Position numbers and translations under genes: made by a program. Of a stretch of DNA of 53,974 nt, positions 42,295 to 50,964 are shown one piece after another. Source of the stretch: Microbacterium sp. K24 (GTDB taxonomy: Bacteria; Actinomycetota; Actinomycetes; Actinomycetales; Microbacteriaceae); assembly GCF_004794465.1 (NCBI RefSeq), contig NZ_SSDJ01000068.1, positions 1 to 53,974 of the forward strand, given 5' to 3'. A model generated the notes under the pieces. That model saw only the letters and a list, made by a program, of their open reading frames with translations. It was not told the origin of the DNA and did no database searches. The stretch's first letter is position 1; each line of letters starts with the position of its first letter.

Positions 42295-42617
42295 GCGAGG
42301 AGCGCCTCCATCTTCTCGGCGATGATGGGCTTCGGGTGGGCGCCGATGAGCATGTCGACGCGCGCGCCTGCCGTGTAGAAGCCGAGGGTAGGAATGGATG
42401 TGACACCGACAGCGGTCACCGTCTCGGGGTTCTGGTCGGCATCGAGCTTGACGATCTTCACTCGGCCGTCATACTCGGCGGCGAGCTGATCCAAGAGGGG
42501 CGCGACCTGCTTGCACGGCCCGCACCAGGTGGCCCAGATGTCAACGACGACGGGGATATCGGAGTCGATGACCTCGGCCTGGAAGGTGGCATCGGTGACA
42601 GTGATGGGCACGCTCAT
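42291..42617 (-). CDS. trxA: Thioredoxin
   Basis: 108 residues with [19 protein letters not shown], the standard WCGPC site, and [12 protein letters not shown] with the cis-proline. Placed between trxB and acr3 with 4-nt overlaps on both sides, so it is the dedicated electron donor for the operon's ArsC. Cytosolic; no signal. Confidence 0.93.
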   Translation of the reverse strand: MSVPITVTDATFQAEVIDSDIPVVVDIWATWCGPCKQVAPLLDQLAAEYDGRVKIVKLDADQNPETVTAVGVTSIPTLGFYTAGARVDMLIGAHPKPIIAEKMEALLA

Positions 42618-43591
42618 GCGAAGACCTCCTCGGTCTCGGTCGGTACTGGTGCGGACTCGTCAAGGGCAGCGAGGTAGTGCTGCGCGTCTTGTGCTGCGGC
42701 GCATCCGGTGCCTGCGGCGGTGATGGCCTGGCGGTAGGTGTGGTCGACGAGATCGCCGGCGGCGAAGACTCCCGCAAGGTTCGTGCGGGTGGAGGGGTGC
42801 TCCACGAGCACGTAGCCGTCGGCATCCGTGTCGACGAGGCCGGTGACGATCTCGGACCGCGGGTCATGGCCGATGGCGACAAACACTCCGGTGGCTGACA
42901 ACTTCCGCTCGGCGCCGGTGACGGTATCGCGTAGTGTGACGGCTTCGACCTTCTCAGCGCCGACGAGGCCGGCTACCTCGCTGTTCCAGGCGACCTCGAT
43001 CTTCGGGTGGTCGAGCACGCGTTGTGCCATGATCTTCGACGCGCGGAACTCTTCCCGGCGGTGCACGACGGTCACCTTCGAGGCGAAGCGGGTGAGGAAC
43101 AGTGCCTCCTCCATCGCGGAGTCTCCGCCGCCGACGACGATGATCTCCTGATCACGGAAGAAGAAGCCGTCACATGTGGCGCACCAGGAGACGCCGTGGC
43201 CGGTGAGTCGATCCTCATCCGGCAGCCCGAGCTTGCGATAAGCGGAGCCCATGGTGAGGATGATGGCGCGGGCGAGGAAGGTCTCTCCAGCGCCGGTCTC
43301 GACCGTCTTGATAGGCCCGTCGAGGTCGACCCGGATGGCGTCGTCGAGGAGGATGCGGGCACCGAAGCGCTCGGCCTGAGCGCGCATCGACTCCATTAGT
43401 TCGGGTCCCTGCACGCCGTTGACGAAGCCGGGAAAGTTCTCGACCTCGGTGGTGGTCATCAGCGCGCCGCCCGCCGTCACGGAACCGGCGAGGACTGCGG
43501 GAGCGAGACCTGCACGCGCGGCGTAGACGGCCGCGGTGTATCCCGCAGGGCCAGACCCGATGATGACCAGCTCAACCTCTTGAATCGACAT
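42614..43591 (-). CDS. trxB: Thioredoxin reductase
   Basis: 325 residues. FAD motif [20 protein letters not shown], redox centre [16 protein letters not shown] motif [14 protein letters not shown] and the C-terminal [15 protein letters not shown] are all intact. It uses NADPH to reduce the adjacent thioredoxin. First gene of the ars operon; ATG 43591 has no ribosome site and matches the predicted transcript start, so it is probably leaderless. Confidence 0.93.
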   Translation of the reverse strand: MSIQEVELVIIGSGPAGYTAAVYAARAGLAPAVLAGSVTAGGALMTTTEVENFPGFVNGVQGPELMESMRAQAERFGARILLDDAIRVDLDGPIKTVETGAGETFLARAIILTMGSAYRKLGLPDEDRLTGHGVSWCATCDGFFFRDQEIIVVGGGDSAMEEALFLTRFASKVTVVHRREEFRASKIMAQRVLDHPKIEVAWNSEVAGLVGAEKVEAVTLRDTVTGAERKLSATGVFVAIGHDPRSEIVTGLVDTDADGYVLVEHPSTRTNLAGVFAAGDLVDHTYRQAITAAGTGCAAAQDAQHYLAALDESAPVPTETEEVFA

Positions 43592-43597
43592 GTGTCT

Positions 43598-43626
43598 ATA
43601 TTGACATCCATCGATACCGATTGCAA
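43598..43626 (-). promoter_or_regulatory. trxB promoter with putative ArsR operator
   Basis: On the minus strand TTGCAA (43626-43621), a 17-nt spacer and CAATAT (43603-43598) place the start at about 43591, the trxB ATG. The sequence TATCGATGGATGTCAATA (43616-43599) overlaps it and matches 45521-45538 at 14 of 18 positions. A shared ArsR site is inferred. Confidence 0.55.
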
Positions 43627-43717
43627 CTGCTCCTGGCGGAGTTCACCTGTTCGTCACCTGCCGGACGGATCATGCGGTTGAAGCAATCAAGATACCCAGC
43701 GAATCAGAGGACGACGA

Positions 43718-44119
43718 ATGACCCAGCCCAAGACGGTTCTGTTCATTTGCAAGCACAATGCGGGGCGCTCACAACTGGGCGCTCATCTTCTCGGGCACGT
43801 CGGCGATGAGCGACTGGTGGCGAGGAGTGCGGGAATCAGCCCAGCGGAAAAGATCAACCCTGCCATCGCGGAATCACTGCACGAGCTCGGAATTGACACG
43901 TCAGCGGCCACGCCGCGGGCGGTGACAGTGGAAGATCTCGATGCGGCCGATGTCGTGGTCCTGATGAAGCCGGGCCTCCCGCTCCCGGGTGAGGTGCGTG
44001 GAGAGCTGGTCGAGTGGTCATTCCCGGATCCGTCGAACTGGGAGGCCGACGGCGTGCGAGAACTCCGCGACGCCATCGACGCGAAGGTGCGTGGTTTGGC
44101 GGCTCGGCTCGTCAGCTAA
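43718..44119 (+). CDS. Second ArsC-like LMW phosphatase-type protein, mycothiol class likely
   Basis: 133 residues with the catalytic loop LFICKHNAGRSQLGAH. Unlike the ArsC at 39766 it lacks the GCGDxC pair: the corresponding region reads VVVLMKPGLPLPGEVRGE. It therefore cannot use the thioredoxin Cys relay and resembles the mycothiol/mycoredoxin-dependent ArsC of corynebacteria. Divergent from trxB across 126 nt that hold the putative ArsR site. A perfect hairpin follows the stop. Confidence 0.83.
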   Translation: MTQPKTVLFICKHNAGRSQLGAHLLGHVGDERLVARSAGISPAEKINPAIAESLHELGIDTSAATPRAVTVEDLDAADVVVLMKPGLPLPGEVRGELVEWSFPDPSNWEADGVRELRDAIDAKVRGLAARLVS

Positions 44120-44123
44120 GTAC

Positions 44124-44160
44124 TGAGGGGTGGGGCTCGGTTCGGGAGCCCCACCCCTCA
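44124..44160. terminator. Bidirectional terminator hairpin
   Basis: TGAGGGGTGGGGCTC and GAGCCCCACCCCTCA form a perfect 15-bp stem with a 7-nt loop. It lies between two convergent genes, so it can serve both. Confidence 0.85.
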
Positions 44161-44170
44161 TGAGTTGCAA

Positions 44171-45472
44171 TCAGCCGACGGTGACAGGCCGCGCGCCGAT
44201 CTGCAGGGTCTGGGGGGCTGCGCAGCAGCTACCCGCGTTGTCGTCGAAGGTACCGGATCCACCGCACACACCGGTGTCAGGGAGAGCGAGTTCGTTACGG
44301 GCGGCTGCCTCGTGGTCGCCCACGAGGTGCGCTGCGACGCTCCGGACCTGCTCGAACCCAGTCAATGCGAGGAAGGTCGGGGCTCGCCCGTAGGACTTCA
44401 CTCCGACGATGAAGAACCCTTGCTCCGGCTGCGCCAGCTCTCTCGCTCCGGTTGCCGACACCGATCCGCAGGAGTGGATGTTCGGGTCGATCTCGGAAGC
44501 GATGCCTGCGACCGCCTCGAGCGTGGGGTCGAGGTCGATCCTGAGCTCCCGCAGCATCCCGGTGTCAGGGCGGAAGCCCGTGAGCGCGATTACTCGCCCG
44601 ACATTCGTCACCTCGCGCCCATCTTCGGCGACGACTGTCAGACCGTCGACGCCTCGCTGGAACTCGGCGACGCGGAACCCTGTCACCAGGTCGATGACCC
44701 CGTCGTCGATTACCTTGCGCGCGCGGGAGCCGAGCGCGGCGCGCTCTGGCAGCTCGTCCCCGATTCCGCCACCAAAGACGTTTGCGGCACTCCCTCTGCG
44801 CAGCAGCCAGGTCACACGCGTTCCCGGCGACCGGCGGGCCAACTCGCTCAGGCGCAGCACGGCATGCGTGGCCGAGTGTCCCGCTCCCACGACGACGACA
44901 TGCGAACCGGCAAGTTCTGACACGTCGGAGGGGATGCGGTACGAGATCAGGTCGGACGCTGCGGTTTCGCCGAGGGCGGGGAATCCATCCGCCCCAGCGG
45001 GATTCGGGAGACCCCATGTGCCGCTGGCGTCGATGACGGCGCGGGCGAGGAGGCGGGACTCGTTACCCGCGGCGTCGACGGTGTGCACGACGAACGGCTG
45101 GCTCCGGCGCCCTGCGTCGACGACCTTGTCGCGGCCCTGGCGGGCGACCCCGGTGACGGTCGTCGCGTAGCGGATTCGCTCGCCCAAGGCGCCTGCGAGC
45201 GGCGCCAGGTACCCGCTCACCCACTCCGCCCCGGTCGGATACCCGGAGGCGGGTGCGCTCCATCCTGTGGGCTCGAGCAGGCGTCGCGCAGCTGCGTCCG
45301 TGAGCTCCGGCCATGCCGAGAACAACCGCACATGCCCCCACTCGGCGACTGCAGTGGCAGGGCCGTGCCCGCGCTCAACGACGAGGACGTTCTCGTCGCG
45401 TTCGACCAAATGCGCCGCTGCAGCGAGACCCTGCGGCCCTGCACCGATGACGACGACAGGAAGCTCAGACAT
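44171..45472 (-). CDS. Ars-operon flavoprotein with Cys-rich tail
   Basis: 433 residues from ATG 45472, spaced 5 nt from GAGGAG; a GTG one codon earlier is too close. FAD motif VVVIGAGPQGLAAAAHL and a second motif HVVVVGAGHSATHAVL show a two-dinucleotide flavoprotein. ALTGFRPD and FFIVGVKSYGRAPTFL are typical of monooxygenase-like proteins in arsenic clusters (some called ArsO). The C-terminus ends with TGVCGGSGTFDDNAGSCC, a three-Cys tail that could bind As(III). The reaction is not established. Divergent from arsR. Confidence 0.78.
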   Translation of the reverse strand: MSELPVVVIGAGPQGLAAAAHLVERDENVLVVERGHGPATAVAEWGHVRLFSAWPELTDAAARRLLEPTGWSAPASGYPTGAEWVSGYLAPLAGALGERIRYATTVTGVARQGRDKVVDAGRRSQPFVVHTVDAAGNESRLLARAVIDASGTWGLPNPAGADGFPALGETAASDLISYRIPSDVSELAGSHVVVVGAGHSATHAVLRLSELARRSPGTRVTWLLRRGSAANVFGGGIGDELPERAALGSRARKVIDDGVIDLVTGFRVAEFQRGVDGLTVVAEDGREVTNVGRVIALTGFRPDTGMLRELRIDLDPTLEAVAGIASEIDPNIHSCGSVSATGARELAQPEQGFFIVGVKSYGRAPTFLALTGFEQVRSVAAHLVGDHEAAARNELALPDTGVCGGSGTFDDNAGSCCAAPQTLQIGARPVTVG

Positions 45473-45520
45473 CACATCTCCTCAAATCGAAATTCTTCAA
45501 TGTAACGACTGTCGTCCATC

Positions 45521-45538
45521 TATCGAAGATTGTCAATA
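45521..45538. promoter_or_regulatory. Putative ArsR operator in the flavoprotein-arsR intergenic region
   Basis: TATCGAAGATTGTCAATA resembles the site upstream of trxB (TATCGATGGATGTCAATA, opposite strand). On the minus strand it contains TTGACA, a possible -35 for the flavoprotein gene. Confidence 0.5.
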
Positions 45539-45555
45539 CGTGTCAGACTAGATCC

Positions 45556-45897
45556 GTGAGCTTGCCAACGACAATCGAAGCGACGACCTGTTGCGTCCCG
45601 CGAATCACATCCTCGCTGACTGCCGAGGAAGCCGAGCGCGTCGCGAGGGTGTTCAAAGCACTCGGCGATCCGACGCGGGTCCGGTTACTGTCCCTCATCG
45701 CTGCTGGCGCGGGTGGGGAGGCGTGCATCTGCGACTTGACCGAGCCAGTCGGCCTCTCGCAGGGCACCGTCTCTCACCACATGAAGCTCCTTGCGGATGC
45801 TGGACTGGTCACACGGGAGCAGCGCGGCAAGTGGGCGTACTTCGCTCTCAACGGCGACGCGATGGATGCTGCTGCCGACGCTCTCCGCACAGTGTGA
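45556..45897 (+). CDS. arsR: Arsenite-responsive repressor ArsR
   Basis: 113 residues from GTG 45556, with no clear ribosome site. N-terminal Cys12-Cys13 (ATTCCVP) and Cys57 (EACICDLTEPVGLSQGTVSHH) resemble the three-Cys As(III) site of corynebacterial ArsR. Winged-helix DNA-binding segment intact. GTGA overlap with the MFS gene downstream. A putative operator lies 18 nt upstream. Confidence 0.9.
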   Translation: MSLPTTIEATTCCVPRITSSLTAEEAERVARVFKALGDPTRVRLLSLIAAGAGGEACICDLTEPVGLSQGTVSHHMKLLADAGLVTREQRGKWAYFALNGDAMDAAADALRTV

Positions 45898-47066
45898 GCG
45901 CAGTTAGTGCTCCGCCTCGCCTGGGCGGACGGTTGGCTGCGCTCTCGGTGGGGCAGGTCATCAGTTGGGGGATCCTGTTCTATGCGCTGATTGTCGCGTC
46001 TCCGGCAATCGCGGATGACACGGGCTGGCCCGTGGCCCTGGTAACCCTGTCATTCTCTTCTGGCCTTGTCGCATCCGCGGCCGCCGGCGTGTTCGTGGGC
46101 AAATGGCTCGACGAGCGGGGCCCGCGCCTCATCATGACCGCCGGGAGCATCCTCGGTCCACTCGGCCTCGTGGTCGTCGCCCTCGCACCGGATCTCGTAA
46201 TCTTCACGGCTGGGTGGGTTGTGGCGGGTGTTGCGCAATCGGCGGTGCTCTATCAGGCCGCGTTCACTGTCATCGCTCGGCGATACGGGGCGCGACGCCG
46301 TAGCGCGATGACGATTCTGACGTTGGCCGGCGGGCTCGCGTCCACGATCTTTGCTCCCGTCGTCGCCGGCCTCCTGGGTGTCATCGACTGGCGCACGATG
46401 TTCCTGATACTTGCTGGCTTTCTGCTCCTCACCACCGTGCCTCTGCACTGGTTCAGCCTCGAGCGCACCTGGTCTCCCGTTCGATATGACGATGCCACAG
46501 AGGTTCACACGGTGAGCACGGTCGTGCGCACCCGGCGCTTCTGGATGCTCGAGCTGTCGACGCTTGCTCTCGCAGCCGCGCTCTTCAGCGTCACACTCGC
46601 TCTCATTCCTCTGTTCACTGAGAAGGGCATGAGCTACGAGCTCGCAGCCTGGGCCCTCGGGCTCCTGGGCGCAGGGCAGGTAGTCGGCCGCCTGCTCTAT
46701 GTGGCCGTCCCGCACACTGCCGCGCCATGGGTCCCCTTGACTGTCACGGCTGGCCTCAGCGTTGGGTCCCTCGCGCTCCTGGCGTTGGTTCCTGGGCCAC
46801 CGTGGTTACTGGTCTTCATCGGAATCGTGGCCGGAGCCGTGCGAGGCGCTCAGACGCTTGTCCAGGGTTCCGCCATCGCGGACCGCTGGGGCACCCACAA
46901 CTACGGCGCCATCAACGGGATCTTCGCTGCCCCGATAACGCTCATCGGAGCATTCGGCCCCGCACTCGGTCCGCTTCTCGCAGTAGCCACCGGTTCCTAC
47001 TCCGCCATGGCTCTCATCGCCGTCGGGCTCGCGGCGATCTCACTCGCCTTCGCCCGGTTCTCCTAG
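45894..47066 (+). CDS. MFS transporter, ArsR-linked
   Basis: 390 residues with twelve helices; a longer upstream reading of the frame is the shadow of arsR. GKWLDERGPRLIMTAG after helix 2 is MFS motif A, and the second half repeats the fold. Coupling to arsR by GTGA suggests export of an arsenic species. ArsJ, which exports 1-arseno-3-phosphoglycerate, is an MFS protein, but it normally pairs with a GAPDH gene, and none is here. Substrate therefore open. Confidence 0.82.
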   Translation: MSAVSAPPRLGGRLAALSVGQVISWGILFYALIVASPAIADDTGWPVALVTLSFSSGLVASAAAGVFVGKWLDERGPRLIMTAGSILGPLGLVVVALAPDLVIFTAGWVVAGVAQSAVLYQAAFTVIARRYGARRRSAMTILTLAGGLASTIFAPVVAGLLGVIDWRTMFLILAGFLLLTTVPLHWFSLERTWSPVRYDDATEVHTVSTVVRTRRFWMLELSTLALAAALFSVTLALIPLFTEKGMSYELAAWALGLLGAGQVVGRLLYVAVPHTAAPWVPLTVTAGLSVGSLALLALVPGPPWLLVFIGIVAGAVRGAQTLVQGSAIADRWGTHNYGAINGIFAAPITLIGAFGPALGPLLAVATGSYSAMALIAVGLAAISLAFARFS

Positions 47067-47115
47067 ACGGTCCGCCGAGCGACTGCCTGCGATCCGCGGG
47101 CGCTCTTCCAAGTCC

Positions 47116-47176
47116 GTTAACCTCACGTTCACATAGATGACCTTCTATCAATACGTCGAATAGATCACCATCTATT
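47116..47176 (+). promoter_or_regulatory. Upstream region of pst operon: PHO-box-like repeats and palindrome
   Basis: GTTAACCTCAC (47116-47126) and GTTCACATAGA (47127-47137) are 11-nt direct repeats beginning GTT-AC, as in actinobacterial PhoP boxes. ATAGA/TCTAT (47133-47148) and the perfect palindrome AATAGAT-CACC-ATCTATT (47159-47176) follow. TATCAATACG (47146-47155) resembles half of the ArsR-like sites. Three kinds of control are therefore possible. Confidence 0.5.
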
Positions 47177-47227
47177 CGAGGCGGTCTATCGGCCGCCTGT
47201 CACGAGTCTGAGATGAAGGAAGCAATC

Positions 47228-48190
47228 GTGCGAAAGACCACAGCAAAGATCTTCGCCTCCACAGCATTGGTCATCGGCGTTCTTGCGCTGAGCGCCTGTG
47301 GCGGGCAGCCGAGCGCAGGCGAATCCGCCGGCTCCGGTGAAGGATCGGGCGGATTGACCGGTTCCGTGAACACCGATGGGTCGTCGACAGTCGCCCCTCT
47401 CACGGAGGCCGCAGCTGACCTGTTCCGCGACGAGGAAGCCGGAGTGAACGTCTCCGTCGCCACCTCGGGCACCGGTGGAGGCTTCAAGACCTTCTGCGCC
47501 GGCGAGACAGACATCTCCAACGCCTCCCGCGCCATCAAGGACGAAGAAGCCGCTGAGTGCGAGGCCGCCGGCATCAAGTACACCGAGATCATCGCGGCCA
47601 ACGACGGCCTGTCCGTGGTCGTCAACCCCGAGAACGACTGGGCTGAAGACCTCACCGTCGAGCAGCTGAACAAGATCTGGGGCCCCGAGGCCGAGGGCGA
47701 GATCACCAACTGGAACCAGGTCGACTCGAGCTTCCCCGACCAGGCAATCACGCTCTTCGGTGCAGGCACTGACTCGGGCACGTTCGACTACTTCACCGAC
47801 GCCATCAACGGCGAAGAGGGCGCGATCCGCACCGACTACAGCCCCTCGGAAGACGACAACATCACCATCCAGGGTGTCGCGGGTGACGTCGGCGCCATCG
47901 GGTTCCTCGGACTCAGCTACGTCGAAGAGAACGAGGGCGTCATCAAGGCTGTCGCGGTCGACGGCGTGATGCCGAGCACCGAGACCGTTCAGGACGGCAC
48001 GTACACGCCGCTCGGCCGCCCGCTGTTCGTCTACGTCAACAACGCGTCGTACGTCGACAAGGAGCCGGTGAAGGCGTTCATCGACTTCTACGTCGCGAAC
48101 TCGCTCGACATCGCAGAGCGCGCACTCTTCGTGCCCCTCACCGAGGAGCAGGTCACCACGGCTGCTGACGAGCTCGCCTCGCTCGGCTGA
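47228..48190 (+). CDS. pstS: Phosphate-binding lipoprotein PstS
   Basis: 320 residues from GTG 47228, 5-6 nt after AAGGAAG; the ATG at 47213 overlaps that site. The lipobox is LALSAC. Phosphate-contact segments are seen: NTDGSSTVAPLTE, ATSGTGGGFKTFCAGETDIS and LFGAGTDSGTFDYFTD, in PstS order. It delivers phosphate to PstCAB. Its place among arsenic genes suggests a role in choosing phosphate over arsenate, which is inference. Confidence 0.93.
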   Translation: MRKTTAKIFASTALVIGVLALSACGGQPSAGESAGSGEGSGGLTGSVNTDGSSTVAPLTEAAADLFRDEEAGVNVSVATSGTGGGFKTFCAGETDISNASRAIKDEEAAECEAAGIKYTEIIAANDGLSVVVNPENDWAEDLTVEQLNKIWGPEAEGEITNWNQVDSSFPDQAITLFGAGTDSGTFDYFTDAINGEEGAIRTDYSPSEDDNITIQGVAGDVGAIGFLGLSYVEENEGVIKAVAVDGVMPSTETVQDGTYTPLGRPLFVYVNNASYVDKEPVKAFIDFYVANSLDIAERALFVPLTEEQVTTAADELASLG

Positions 48191-48213
48191 CCCGACCGCT
48201 CAGGACGCTACCC

Positions 48214-49170
48214 ATGACCACCGTCACTGAGCGGCCCGGGGGCCCGGCTACCGGCCGGGCCCCCGCCCCCTCCTCGTCTTTCGCCGGCCGCCGCCGGCCC
48301 GGTGAGTTCCTCATCAAACTCTGTCTGCGCCTTGCTGCAGCCATCACGGTCATCACGACCGTGGGCATCGTCATCGCGCTCCTGGTTCCGTCCCTGAGCT
48401 TCTTCGCGGAGGTCTCACCGTTCGAGTTCCTCTTCGGTACGCGCTGGGCCCCCCGATTCGCGGACGCCTCCTTCGGCGTCCTCCCCCTGGTCACCGCAAC
48501 CCTGTGGACCACCGTCATCGCGCTCCTCGTCGCCGTTCCTTTCGGCCTCGGTGCGGCGATCCTTCTCGCGGAGTACGCGAAACCGCGAGTGCGCAAGGTG
48601 CTCAAGCCCCTGCTGGAGATCCTCGCGGGTATCCCGACCGTGGTCTACGGGTTCTTCGCTCTCCAGTTCGTGCAGGGCACCGTCCTCCGCGACTGGTTGC
48701 AGCTCCCCACCGGGGCGTTCAGCGTCCTCGCCGCCGGCCTCGTCATGGGAGTCATGATCATCCCCACCATCGCATCCATCGCAGAGGACGCGATGTCTGC
48801 TGTCCCCAGCGCGCTCCGTCAGGGAAGTGCCGCTCTTGGCGCCAACCGCATGCAGACCACTCTCCGCGTGGTCTTCCCGGCCGCGCTGTCTGGCATCGTC
48901 GCCGCCGTGGTTCTCGGAATCTCCCGAGCCGTCGGAGAAACGATGATTGTCGCAATCGCTGCGGGTAGTCAGGCGCAGCTCGTGAGTAATCCGCTGGAGC
49001 AAGGGCAGACGATGACCGGCTTCATCGCGAACGCCGCCCTCGGCGACTCCCGCGTCGGAAGCCTCGAGTACAACACCCTCTTCGCTGTCGGACTGCTGTT
49101 GTTCCTCATCACCCTGCTCATCAACTTCATCAGCATCCGATTCGTTCGCCGATTCCGGGAGGCTTACTGA
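48214..49170 (+). CDS. pstC: Phosphate ABC transporter permease PstC
   Basis: 318 residues with six helices. GTRWAPRFADASFGVLPLVT and ALRQGSAALGANRMQTTLRV, the EAA-like loop for the ATPase, are characteristic. The N-terminus is Pro/Arg-rich (ERPGGPATGRAPAPSSS) and is encoded by a very GC-rich hairpin. Its stop overlaps the pstA start. Confidence 0.92.
   Translation: MTTVTERPGGPATGRAPAPSSSFAGRRRPGEFLIKLCLRLAAAITVITTVGIVIALLVPSLSFFAEVSPFEFLFGTRWAPRFADASFGVLPLVTATLWTTVIALLVAVPFGLGAAILLAEYAKPRVRKVLKPLLEILAGIPTVVYGFFALQFVQGTVLRDWLQLPTGAFSVLAAGLVMGVMIIPTIASIAEDAMSAVPSALRQGSAALGANRMQTTLRVVFPAALSGIVAAVVLGISRAVGETMIVAIAAGSQAQLVSNPLEQGQTMTGFIANAALGDSRVGSLEYNTLFAVGLLLFLITLLINFISIRFVRRFREAY
48238..48264 (+). 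other. Strong GC hairpin just inside pstC
   Basis: GGGGGCCCGG and CCGGGCCCCC form a perfect 10-bp stem with a 7-nt loop, starting 24 nt after the pstC ATG. It could slow ribosomes, protect pstS mRNA or reduce downstream expression. Confidence 0.5.
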
Positions 49171-50084
49171 TGTCCGCGCCCACGACTCCCGAGTCCCGCG
49201 TCCTTAACGCGACCCGGCCGCTGAATACCGGCCGAAACGGCGAACTGCGTCCCACCGCGCTGATCTTCCTCCTGCTCCTTTGGCTGTCACTCTTCGTCGC
49301 GTTCGCCGTGCTCGTCACACTGCTCATCACCATCTTCATCACCGGGCAGAACAAGCTCAGCTGGAACCTCGTGACGAACTTCCCCTCCGCTGACCCGGAG
49401 GAGGCCGGCGCTCGTCCGGCCATCCTCGGATCAGTCTGGGCGATTGGTGCCACCGCGGTGATGACGCTCCCCCTGGGCATCGCCGCCGCCGTGCACCTCG
49501 AGGAGTTCGCCGACCGGAAACGCTGGTTCAACCGGTTCGTCGAACTCAACGTCCAAAACCTCGCCGCTGTCCCCTCAATCGTCTACGGTCTCCTCGCCCT
49601 CGCCTTCCTGTCGATGCTCGGAGTCACCAATAAGAACATCGTCATCGGTGGAGCATTCGCGCTGACGCTCCTCATCCTCCCGGTCATCATCATCGCCACC
49701 AGGGAGGCGTTGCGCGCCGTGCCCCGGGAGATCCGCGACGGCTCGCTGGCGTTGGGGGCCACACAATGGCAGACAACGTGGAGGCAGGTGCTTCCCGCAT
49801 CGGTCCCAGGTATCGCGACCGGCTCGATCCTCGCGCTGTCACGAGCTCTCGGCGAAGCAGCCCCATTGCTCGTCCTCGGTGCGCTCGTATACATCACATT
49901 CGATCCGAACGGTCTGCTCAGCGGCTACACCACGCTCCCCATCCAGATCTTCAACTGGACCGGACGCCCGCAGGAGGGATTCCACGAGCTCGCCGGAGCC
50001 ACAAGCCTCCTCCTGCTCGCCGTCCTCATCCTGATGAACGCCCTCGCCATCTTCATCCGCAACAAGTTCCAGAAACGGTGGTAA
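49170..50084 (+). CDS. pstA: Phosphate ABC transporter permease PstA
   Basis: 304 residues with six helices. [14 protein letters not shown] and [20 protein letters not shown], the ATPase-coupling loop, mark PstA, as does [16 protein letters not shown] near the end. ATG 49170 overlaps the last base of pstC; pstB follows after 4 nt. Confidence 0.93.
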   Translation: MSAPTTPESRVLNATRPLNTGRNGELRPTALIFLLLLWLSLFVAFAVLVTLLITIFITGQNKLSWNLVTNFPSADPEEAGARPAILGSVWAIGATAVMTLPLGIAAAVHLEEFADRKRWFNRFVELNVQNLAAVPSIVYGLLALAFLSMLGVTNKNIVIGGAFALTLLILPVIIIATREALRAVPREIRDGSLALGATQWQTTWRQVLPASVPGIATGSILALSRALGEAAPLLVLGALVYITFDPNGLLSGYTTLPIQIFNWTGRPQEGFHELAGATSLLLLAVLILMNALAIFIRNKFQKRW

Positions 50085-50088
50085 ACCC

Positions 50089-50964
50089 ATGAGCACCTCC
50101 ACGAGCACCTCGAAGGACAGCTCCGCACCGGCGGCGCACACCCACTTCCAGGCCGCAGAATCGCGTCACGTTGCTGAAACCCCCAGCGGACTCATCCGCT
50201 GCGAAGACGTCAACGTCTACTACGGGGACTTCCGCGCAGTCACCGGCGTGAACCTCGAGTTCGGACGCAACGAGATCACCGCACTCATCGGCCCCTCCGG
50301 CTGCGGCAAATCCACGCTCCTGCGCTCTCTGAACCGCATGAACGACCTCGTCGACGGTGCCCGCGTCGAAGGAAACGTCATCTTCCAGGAAGAGGACATC
50401 TACGCGAAGGGCGTCGACCCCATCGAGGTTCGACGACGCATCGGCATGGTGTTTCAGAAGCCCAACCCGTTCCCGAAGTCGATCTACGACAACATCGCCT
50501 ACGGCCCTCGCGTAACCGGGATGAAGGTCGACAACATGGACGACCTCGTCGAGGAAGCACTGACACGCTCAGCGCTCTGGGGCGAGGTGAAGGACAAGCT
50601 CAAGCAGTCCGCGTTCGGGCTCTCCGGCGGCCAGCAGCAGCGTCTGTGCATCGCGCGCACCATCGCCGTGCAGCCCGATGTGATCCTCATGGACGAGCCG
50701 TGCTCGGCCCTCGACCCCATCGCCACCTCGCGGATCGAAGACCTCATGCACGAACTGCGCAAGGACTACACAATCATCATCGTCACCCACAACATGCAGC
50801 AGGCAGCTCGAGTCGCTGACCGGACCGCATTCTTCACCGCCCTGGCTGACGAGACGACGGGGGACCGCACCGGAGTTCTGGTGGAATACGACCTCACCAA
50901 GAACATCTTTGAGCAGCCGCAGGACCAGCGCACGGAGGACTACATCAGCGGACGGTTCGGATGA
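50089..50964 (+). CDS. pstB: Phosphate ABC transporter ATPase PstB
   Basis: 291 residues. Walker [11 protein letters not shown]-loop [15 protein letters not shown], signature [16 protein letters not shown], Walker [14 protein letters not shown] and the switch His in [10 protein letters not shown] are intact. A Ser/Thr-rich N-terminal extension of about 35 residues precedes the usual start. It ends YISGRFG as in other PstB proteins. Overlaps the regulator gene by 4 nt. Confidence 0.95.
   Translation: MSTSTSTSKDSSAPAAHTHFQAAESRHVAETPSGLIRCEDVNVYYGDFRAVTGVNLEFGRNEITALIGPSGCGKSTLLRSLNRMNDLVDGARVEGNVIFQEEDIYAKGVDPIEVRRRIGMVFQKPNPFPKSIYDNIAYGPRVTGMKVDNMDDLVEEALTRSALWGEVKDKLKQSAFGLSGGQQQRLCIARTIAVQPDVILMDEPCSALDPIATSRIEDLMHELRKDYTIIIVTHNMQQAARVADRTAFFTALADETTGDRTGVLVEYDLTKNIFEQPQDQRTEDYISGRFG

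Noticed and set aside
45894..47066. Calling the MFS gene arsJ
   Set aside because: No GAPDH gene is adjacent and I cannot place it in the ArsJ group from sequence alone.
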